Shown: positions 15,132 to 23,320 of the stretch, in pieces
Layout: each line of letters begins with the position of its first letter
Numbering within the stretch: the stretch's first letter is position 1
Source of the DNA: Cellvibrio sp.
GTDB taxonomy: Bacteria; Pseudomonadota; Gammaproteobacteria; Pseudomonadales; Cellvibrionaceae
DNA: 25,724 bases
Assembly (NCBI GenBank): GCA_016712405.1
Contig: JADJRD010000004.1
Location: 1 to 25,724 of the forward strand
Direction: 5' to 3'
Position numbers and translations under genes: made by a program
The notes under the pieces: model-generated
Databases searched by the model: none
Told to the model about the DNA's origin: nothing
The model's input: only the letters and a program-made list of their open reading frames with translations

Positions 15132-17793
15132 TCAAAATCCACAGGGAGCAGGATATACAAGACAAGCATACGTATCTGCATTACGTTGCGCACCAAAAAT
15201 AGGGGTACTATTGTTATAAAGAGGATTATCTCCCTTTTCTATGTACTGATCTCTCCAAGCCCATGCTAAGTGCGCACCTTCATGTAGCATAATGTTCTCC
15301 TGCGTTCCCTGCTTATGCGCAAAATATCCATCATTTAGGTAAATTTTACTTCCAAAACCACCGCCAACTACGTACGCATCAGGCAACATGCCATTAGATT
15401 TAGGTTTATTGTTTCCTAACGTTAAAATAGCACCTTCTCCTCTTGCACCTATTCGATTGGCTGCCTTGTCCAATCCTTTTGCTAAACGCTCAAGACCCTT
15501 GGCAGATGTGAATTTTTCACCGAATCTTTTCCCTACTACTTCAAGCGCTGCTTTATCTGCATCTGTAGTTTTTCCATCTTTTACTCTTCCTGCAACATCT
15601 CTCAATCCACTAGCAGCAGAGTGTGCATTATCTCGAGCAGCATCAGATCGATCCAATGCATCTTCGCACTTTTGTCCTTGCACGCTGTTATCGCACTGCG
15701 CCATTCCACTTGGATCACGTGCATTCATCGGATCATTTCCCACATACGCATACATATTCATCTGATCCGCATAAAAAATCGGATCCGTCTGAAGGAAACG
15801 CCCCAGCCTCGGATGATAAACCCGCGCCTTGTAGTGAAACAAACCCAACTCTTTTAACCACGCCTGACCAGTATAGCCAAAGCGACCAGTGTTCGTGCTT
15901 TTTGGAATTCCGTATGTGTCATAACTTAAGGCTGAACCAGACAATGCGCCTGCTGACGTACTATATGCAATCACGCTGCCTTGATGATCAGCGTGAATAT
16001 AACGCCAATTACCGCTGCCAACAGCAGCAGTTTCATATTGCACCCAAGGCTCATCAACTTGATCGCCGTGAACATAACGTTTAATTAAACTATTTGAAGC
16101 ATTGTATTCCGCAACCAATGCATCGCCGTCGTATAAGAATGTGGTTTTGATTCCGTTGATGGTGGTTTCATACAAACGACCGAGTGGATCGTATTTTAAT
16201 GTCGATGCCGCAATGCTCATTCCACTGGTGCCACGCAAACGATTTTCATCGTCGTAGCTGTAGAGCGTCCCATTGTCATTGGTTAAGTTTCCGTTAGCAT
16301 CGTAAAGCGCAGTTTGACCATTGACACTGGTGTATTGGTTTAACCCATTAACCGCATAAGCACCGGTACGCGTTTCATTTCCCGTGTATTGGTATACGGA
16401 ATTACTTTGCGTTAATTGGGTAATTTGACTTACCGGGTTATATATAAAAGTGTTGGTGAGATCCAATCCGGTATTGGGAAATCCTGAACCAGACTGCCTA
16501 GCCTCAGCGCATTGTCCAAATTGTAATTGGTGCGTGTGGCAACAGTACCGTTACTGGAATTATAATTTCGCAAAAGTGCACTGCGACGACCTTGAGGGTT
16601 GTAGAGCAGATTCAACATGGGTGTTGAACCTTCGCTCAGCCTATTCACACGGTTTAGCCCATCAAAATCGTATTTGAAGGAGATATTATCGGAGTGATAA
16701 ACATGCGTGCGGTTATTGTTTGCATCATAGGTGTATTTGAGTGTGCGTGTAGTACCACCCATGGTAGTATCGGTGCGAATAATATTACCAAAACCATCCG
16801 CTGTATTAATAATCCCTTCACCCGTATGACTACCGAAGCGTGAGTGCAATGTAATACCGCGCGAATCATATTTGTAATAAATATCCGCCGTTTGTGAATT
16901 GTTGGCGTAATCTTTTAAGCGCAGACGATTGTTGTTGTCATAGTAATAATAAATCTGCGCAGCATTACGTTTACGCTCCCATGTCATGTTGCCATTGAGA
17001 TCGTAAGCGTATTGATTGAAGTCAGTATTATCGACCTCTCCCTTAATCAGTTTCGATGGGTAGATGCGCTTTTGCAATCGATCATAACTATCGTAGATCA
17101 ATGAGGTTTTATTACCGTTAGCGTCTGTTTGGGTTCTGAGTAACTTACCTTCATACGTATTGGTGACATAAACCTGCTGTAAGACTCCAGCGCCAACACC
17201 CCTTTCCTCCGTTACTACTTGATCCAATTCATCATAGGTGGAACGCGTTCTTCTCTCAGGCCCCTCACTTCCAGCTGTGCTTTGCGAACAAGCACTGGAT
17301 GGCACCGAGCTATAAACAGCCTTATTCATACGCCGCGCTTTTACACTGAACCAACCCTTGGCGTTGTATGTGTATTGAGACAACATTTCAATAGTGCCGT
17401 TTGTCCCTTTTATCCATTCTTTAATTTTGCGACCGTAATTGTCGTATTCAAAACCCTGAGTAGAATATATGGTGAATGAAGTGTAGTTCGTCCAATCTTT
17501 TGGTTGAATACTATCGTCCAACCAACGCTCCAAATTACCCGATTCTATTTGTGTCACTAAAGATGGACGATTGATATCGCCATAGACATAACGCTGCGCA
17601 AGATAATTTCGGTAATCACCGTCAGTATCTGGCTGAATTACTGCCAACTGTAACCCCTAATGAAGAATATCGATAAGCCACTTTAAAGTTAGCTTCATAT
17701 TGGAGAGCCTGCGTCATTCCACTCCAACAACAGAGCTGAAAAAACAACACTCAACAATAAAAATGAACTGCATTTATTTCTTGAAATTTTCAT
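15132..17793 (-). CDS. Secreted RHS repeat protein with metallopeptidase-like C-terminal toxin domain (frameshifted as given)
   Basis: Starts at ATG 17793 after AAGGAGATGACAA, with a signal peptide (MKISRNKCSSFLLLSVVFSA). After frame changes near 17650-17740 and a missing A near 16457, YD repeats run through (YDPLGRLYETTING, YKYDSRGITLHSRFG). The RHS core follows: DHQGSVIAYSTSAG, GRFGYTGQAWLKELGLFHYK, LGRFLQTDPIFYADQMNMYA and DPSG. The variable C-terminus, about 160 residues, carries MLHEGAHLAW (HExxH, coded 15270-15284) and RNADTYACLVY near the end, the His-Glu-His plus Asp pattern of aspzincin/M35-like zinc peptidases. RHS shells enclose and deliver such tips. The unit boundary lies at FHYK. 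TIMP-like gene follows. Frameshifts are probably errors; total is about 885 residues. Confidence 0.8.
15821..15840. other. att-like 20-bp site inside the intact RHS gene
   Basis: CCCGCGCCTTGTAGTGAAAC, coding FHYKARV on the minus strand. To the left it continues as in both unit copies; to the right (15841 on) it is shell sequence found nowhere else in the window. This is the junction between resident shell and element-borne tip. Confidence 0.55.
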
Positions 17794-17804
17794 TTGTCAT
17801 CTCC

Positions 17805-19780
17805 TTATTGGCAGCTTTGTACGCTGGTTGAATTACCTTTGGGTGAAGTTTCGCCAATTAATTTTCCATATTTGTCATACTCATAACACCATACTCTTAT
17901 CGATGGGGTGCCTTCAGCAGTGATACTTTTTCCACGCAGTAATAAATTATTGGCTTGTCCGTTTTGTATCTGTAATAGTAAACGGTCTGTACCATATCCG
18001 AATTACCGGTAGCACAACCGTTGTCCGTTGCTTCACTCATACGGCAGGTATGCTCACTGGTTAACATCCAAATCGGATCAGGATCACGAGTAATCGCCTC
18101 GCCATCTTTTTGTAGTAGGCGTATCGTGGTTCATATTTATAAACTGTCGCAGCGTAAGCCTTGTTCATTCGCAGAGTAAGTAATTTTAGTGGGACTGCCA
18201 AAACGCCCCTGAGGATCGTACTCATAATATGTAACGTTGCCGCGAGCATCCTTAACCCTTAAAGGCTTGTTGCAAGTTTTCGGATAAATACATTCACCTG
18301 AGCTATATTCAGCTTCTTGAAGTAACACCGGATTGCTTGGGTTTTCTATTGACTTTATTTCGTTCAGATTGCCACGTGGGCCATTATAAAAATATTGTTG
18401 CGCAGGGCCGCCCCCAGGAATGGGATAGAATTTTTCCACAAAATGACGAAGGTCTTTATAATATGAATATGTGCCACTTTTTTTATCGGTCACTGATTCG
18501 ATTATATTAAGTTCTTATTGGGATGATACAACCCAAACCTCGCCATTACCCCAAGTAAGGTTTGCGTTTTGTGAGTTTACTGTCGAATTCCGAATAACCC
18601 TGAGAATCCGTTCCATTTAGTGTTGCAGTTGTGATTTGTCCCGATGCAGATGAAAGACTCCAACAAGTGTACCTCAAGCCAAACCATCGGTAGATGACCC
18701 CACCCTCAAGCATTTCGCCTTTATTTTTATAAACATACTGATAATTGGGAAGGCGACCTTCAGGAGTTTAATACTACGCAACCGCGGGTACCATTTAGTA
18801 CCGCCCGGGGCCTCGCAGCACATGCGGCATCCTCACCCCACTTGATTTTATGCATACGTTTTCTGGCTGATATTGTATATCAAGTCACCCCAGCATCCGT
18901 TGTCATTTGACCAAATAACTGGAGGAAGCTAATCCCGTCGCCTAAAAACACCTGGCGTACCACTTGGCAGGCAAAGGTCGCCGTAGTCAACCGCCTTGTC
19001 ACAGTTGCGCAGAAACAGCACAATATTGATGGGCAAGATTAAGAGCAACTACTTGACCCAGGCGTACTGTTCAAGCCTTGTGTATTAAGCTGATATTTAA
19101 GCATGAAGCCAGGTAAAGTCGAAACGGCCTTATCATAAACACGAACTTTATATCCATTAGGGTAGGTGATTTCCTTTAATTTGTGCCCCCTGTACCTGCA
19201 ATCCCAGGCTGGATAAAGTGCTTCTTTCATGTTTAGTTTCAATTCCATCTGGAGTAATCCAAGTGAGATATTTTTATCTGTGCTTTCGACTAATTTGTGA
19301 CGAGTATCGCCTACTGATTTATATTCATACCCAGAAGTAGACACATTGCGATAATCAACCAAACCATTTCGATAAACCAAGAAGTCCTGACCACCAGCCT
19401 CCATATACGCATTACATATAATCATTGCGGTTGAATCACGCTGAAGCGAACCAGTATCCCTAAATGCCGCAACTTCGCCATTAGCATTAGTGAGTATGAT
19501 GATAATGTTATCGGAAATTTTTGGATGAGATACCGCCAGCAAATGCATCTACATAACCAAAATAAGAACCATTAAAGAACAAATCTGTATAAAGCTGAAC
19601 ATTATGTTTTAACCCAAATTCGCCACCGACGGAAACTGTCCTAAGAGTTCTTGTGAGTGTCCCAGTCTGCAAATTTACACCAAATCTATCAACAACATCT
19701 GCCTTGGGAGGTGCAACAGGATTATCTGAAGCGCAGATACAGAGCAGCAAAAACTAAAAGCAATGCAATGATTTTTTCAT
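17805..19780 (-). CDS. Secreted RHS/YD-repeat protein without a toxin tip (frameshifted as given)
   Basis: About 655 residues if indels are repaired. ATG at 19780; adding one A to the A run after ATG turns the start into MKKIIALLLVFAAL, a clear signal peptide. The mature start reads APPKADVVDRFGVNLQTGTL, like the N-terminus of large RHS proteins (a GVN..TG.l pattern). Further pieces show YD-type repeats: VKDARGNVTYYEYDPQGRFG, RNGLVDYRNVSTSGYEYKS and CYEYDKYGKLIGETSPKGNS. It ends at TAA 17805, 11 nt before the next gene. There is no RHS core or variable end, so it is an N-terminal shell part made as a separate secreted polypeptide, or one half of an RHS gene split from the next. Breaks are at least at about 18130, 18500-19040 and 19530. 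Confidence 0.7.
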
Positions 19781-19802
19781 TTTTTTTTCCCACTAATTAA
19801 AT

Positions 19803-20262
19803 TTAGCTTTGGCGCCACAAATTATTTGCATTACATGCCTGAACCGTTGAAGGGACGTTGCCGTCCTGATTACCAATAGGGCGGGCGACGTATGCTGTTG
19901 TGGTGGTGACATATTGTTTGGCGTTACTTGTATCGATTACCAAATATTTATCAGCTCCAGATACAGCACTCCATCTGGCTTCCCATGCGCAGGAAGTAAC
20001 AATGATCTTGACAAATTTGTGGAGCCAGCAGGTTTGATTACTGGCTCAGCCGCCTCATCCGAAAGCAAGGCCGGTTGTCACCAACAGACGATTACCTGCT
20101 TTGTCACAATCGTAATCGGGTTGCCATTAACTGAATCATTCACAAAGGGTGAGTCTCCCCAAAGCATCGTAGGTATATTTAGTGGTTTTTACTTTGAGCA
20201 TAAACCGACACAGGAATGGCAAAAATGAATCAAAAAAAATGACGACGATAGTGTTTTTCCAT
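19803..20262 (-). CDS. Small secreted protein with one YD repeat and a fibronectin-III-like end (frameshifted as given)
   Basis: First gene of the RHS operon. ATG 20262 gives MEKHYRRHFF and, after a frame change, FIFAIPVSVYAQ, which looks like a signal peptide. Next comes a YD motif (KTTKYTYDALGRLT) with YDCDKAGNRLLVTTG. The C-terminus reads CAWEARWSAVSGADKYLVID and TTTTAYVARPIGN, the strand pattern of fibronectin-III-like modules (W.aVsGA..Y.v), ending NANNLWRQS. The stop is at 19803, 22 nt before the next start. About 150 residues. Three frames are needed to read it, so it is either decayed or mis-sequenced. It may assist assembly or anchoring of the RHS shell; this is inference from operon position. 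Confidence 0.5.
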
Positions 20263-20634
20263 GGAAAATATCTCGATTTTAAAATTAAAAAATAACAAGA
20301 TTATAAAGATTGAAAACAATACAATGATCGAATGTAGTTCGAGAATACAGAATCGATGTTTAATTATAATTTTCCGCAAACCAAACCAGTCACACCAACA
20401 AACATTGTCAAGTGTTTTTCACAAACCAGTGCAAGATAGATTTTTGTGAAGCAGATACCGAATTGAAACAATATTCTCCATATATGCTTCATCGTTATAA
20501 CTTTTTAAAATGAAAAAATAAATTACATGGAGACCTTGAATTTCCAATTAACCCATTCATTGCACTCGTTTTTACATCAAAACAACGATGCGAAACCACC
20601 AACAGCAGAAGCAAAATAAAATTCGATCAACTGT
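20263..20634. other. AT-rich intergenic region upstream of the RHS operon
   Basis: No gene or RNA recognised. Very AT-rich, which would suit the promoter of the RHS operon on the minus strand, but no box pair stands out clearly. Confidence 0.4.
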
Positions 20635-20916
20635 TTAGACTCCAAATTGATCACCATTGAAAATTTTATTTTTACACCCAGTGAAACTTCGTAAGCGCCG
20701 AGAAAATGAAATGAAATTCGTCATCAAACAATAGGCATGAACTGCAATATCCGAATTTTTCAGATAATTCCGCCACGCCAAATAAAATTGAGAATTTTCA
20801 ATTTCAATTTCACTAAAACAGGGTTCATGGTTGTTTCCGGCATGAACGAAATGTGGTAATTGGGGCTGATTAGGCGATATAAGTGTCCCGAGCTCGACGT
20901 GGCATAACAACAGCAC
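20635..20916 (-). pseudogene. Decayed REP-associated tyrosine transposase (second copy)
   Basis: Shares with 1-362 the stretches HVELG-like start, NNHEPCFSEIEIENSQFYL and IAVHAYCLMTN, and the upstream AGCAAAGGAGTGCTGTT ribosome-site region. The HUH motif is lost: where the left copy has NHIHFLV, this one reads NFISFSRR after small changes, and the frame ends shortly afterwards. A remnant, not an active transposase. Same orientation as the left copy. Confidence 0.75.
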
Positions 20917-21910
20917 TCCTTTGCTGATATAGAGGTTGAATGAAAACTTTGCGGATTTTTTTCGTCGGAAAGGTAAAATTGGGTGAAAGAACTTTATCCT
21001 CCGGAACTGCTTAGTAATTATGCAATGAAATTCTACTACAGTGCTGCTGGAGTCACCACTTTATCACCCCTATTTTGTGGCATTATCTGTTGGGTGGCCC
21101 AAACTACGAGCAACATCTACCATAGCCTTCCACCGGCCACGCCCAGATGGAACGGGATCCTTTGCAGCTTTCAGAAAGTTCGCCTCCCCAGTTAGGAGAA
21201 AGGCTTCAAACGGAAAGCCACTTTTCACCATTTTGCTAAGGGTTCCACGAGCAGATGAAAATTTTCCTATCCAATCATTGCACTTACCTTGACTTGCTGC
21301 CGTACCATCTCCATTTGCAACACTCAGCCCCTAGCGCTTGGACAGATTGTATCGCTGAGTGGGTAACCAGACCTCCCATATTTTTCTCCAGAATTCCTTA
21401 GTAAAAAGGAAGCAAATTGGGCCCTATTCAACAATTCATCACGAACCTTTTGTGCAACTTTTACGTCGCGGCACAGGGAATTGTTTCACTCAAATCAGGG
21501 GATCAGCTGCAGCTGAAACCAATGACGAAAGAACCCGATCCCAGCAACACAATGGAAATTGTTGCAGGCTTTTTTAAACATGATGGTTATCGCTAATTTG
21601 AAATGATATTTATTTAATTGAATGGGAAATATTTTCCAGCTATTCTCTACCAATATTTTTTGTACTTTATTTTCCCTTACAGGCATTTTGCTTTTTAACC
21701 CGTCTGAACCAGCTACGCAAATCCAAGGAGTCTATTCCTAAGGTTAACATCGCACGAATCAACTGAAAAATCAATAGAACCAGTTCAAATAGATCGGAAA
21801 CGATAGAAAATTTGATCCAAACTCACATTTTTGAAACCCTAGAATAAAATTAAAAAATGACTTTCACACACTTTGGCGCTATTTTAATGGTTTTGGCTTT
21901 ACAGCACTCA
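20917..21910. other. Unresolved, apparently decayed or mis-sequenced DNA
   Basis: No complete gene. Besides the minus-strand fragment described separately, a plus-strand reading at about 21455-21597 (VAAQGIVSLKSGDQLQLKPM, ending FFKHDGYR and a stop) looks protein-like, but it overlaps a minus-strand reading that also does (KVAQKVRDELLNRAQFASFL). I cannot decide between them. 21600-21910 is AT-rich with nothing recognisable. Confidence 0.3.
21070..21340 (-). CDS. Fragment of an unrecognised protein
   Basis: Minus-strand open reading of about 90 residues up to the stop at 21070-21072: LSVANGDGTAASQGKCNDWI, then SSARGTLSKMVKSGFPFEAF and RGRWKAMVDVARSLGHPTDN. Its composition looks like real coding sequence. 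It begins after a TAG that lies next to another open frame (VTHSAIQSVQALG), so one indel may join them. The opposite strand is open too. Family unknown. Confidence 0.3.
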
Positions 21911-23262
21911 TCATTGCGTCAAATTATTCATCCACTTCCGACTGACAACACGTTTAATTACAGGAACAAATTTTGGCGCATCTTCCAAATACATAGGGCA
22001 TAAAGATAGACAAACGAAATATGACCAAAAAATACCGACTATATAGATAGGAATGCCAAAGCCCCACATCACTACTGTATCCAATGGCAACGTAAATTTA
22101 TTATCACCACCTGCACGCGACACACCGATTATACGAATCATATTCAACACTTTGAAAACCAAATACAAAAGATACTGAGTGTTTGCATTAACAGCGTTTG
22201 ATTCTGCATCCAGCTGATCGAATAACCCACCACCCTGGGCAAAACCCATAAGAGATACAGTACATTAATAAACCATGCCAACTCTGATCAAAAATTGATG
22301 TAAAACCGTTAATGATTAGTTTCCGCACCCAATTCACCACAGCTGGATGCATTTGCCAATCTGACAAACACGCAAAAAGCCCCCTTCAACGGGCAATTAT
22401 TCCACCCACACTAACTGCGAGCCGCTTGTGTGCGGCAAAACCGGTAAACTAAACGATAACCAGAATTACCCACAGCCCAGATTGCGTAATGGGCCACCAA
22501 GGGTGTTGAAAATTGAATGTAGCGACGAATTTGTTGTTTATCTCCTTGCTTTTCCCACTGCGACACATTCAACGCAAAAAATTTGTTTTGAAAATAAACC
22601 CACCACAATCACGGTTTAAAATAACGCGAAATTCAAAGTTGTCAAGCTCCCGCGACACCCGGCAGGGAAAATTCCACTGACCATTAATCAAAGCGCACCA
22701 TTACTATGTTGGCGATTGCCGCAAAAACACTGGCAACCAAAGGCATAGTGGTATGACCCATCGCACGCAATGAGGCTTCGCAAATCACAACTCATTGTGT
22801 TAATAAGAGTACAGGAGCAGTAATAATTAAATCAATTTTGCCGCGAGTTTTACTACTTTGCGATCCGATTAATCCAGCTAACCAAAGTGTTCGCAAAATC
22901 CAAAGCAATAAAAAGGCAGGATGGTGATAGTGCTAACCAACATAGTCACGGCGAATATTTTTGACTGGTATGCCGTATCTTCTTTGCCCAGATCACTGCT
23001 GAGCAATTAAAACGCTCGCGGCACCAAGGGCCTGGAAACCGCCCATCAACTGGCATCGAAAAAATGAATTTTTGCATGGAAACTGTTGGCTGCCACCGCT
23101 GCTCCAACGTGCTAAATCCCCTCACTATTATTACATCAGCCATACCCTAACTGTATGGATTGCATTAGGTATTACGAATTGCCTGGAATAGCGAAAATAA
23201 AACACCGAATTAACAAGGGATTTGCTTTCAAAAATCTCCGAGAATGAAGGGATTTAATTGTG
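21911..23262 (-). pseudogene. MATE-family multidrug/sodium antiporter (multiply frameshifted as given)
   Basis: Reading across frames on the minus strand gives the order of a MATE transporter: IFAIPG near the N-terminus (about 23180), MADVIIVRGFSTLE, an aligned mid-part with ASLRAMGHTTMPLVASVFAA and LPGVAGA (22660-22790), FSTPLVAHYAIWAVGNSGYR at the start of the second half (22500), LANASS..ELGAET (22330), and the end VLNMIRIIGVSRAGGDNKFT ... KFVPVIKRVVSRKWMNNLTQ at 21911. The expected length of about 450 residues matches the span. Known function: cation-coupled export of drugs or metabolites across the inner membrane. At least six frame changes are needed, and the start cannot be fixed. It follows pbpC by about 60 bp. 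Confidence 0.75.
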
Positions 23263-23320
23263 GTTGTTGGGTTTACTGAAAAAGGTTTTGATCAATGTAG
23301 AATTGTGGGGCGCTTTCCAC

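Larger units (their letters stand above)
8719..15840 (-). mobile_element. Unit copy 2: RHS-tip-carrying integrative element (better preserved copy)
   Basis: About 7122 bp. Its right boundary lies inside the intact RHS gene: homology to copy 1 stops at 15840, where the codons change from the shell (GQAWLKELGL) to the shared core end (FHYKARVY). Its left boundary is at 8719. Integrase and primase are intact; the regulator alone has a 2-nt deletion. Integration at the core site would convert the element-borne tip into the current C-terminus of the RHS protein. No structural, portal or conjugation genes are present. The proposed mechanism is inference from the junctions. Confidence 0.65.
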
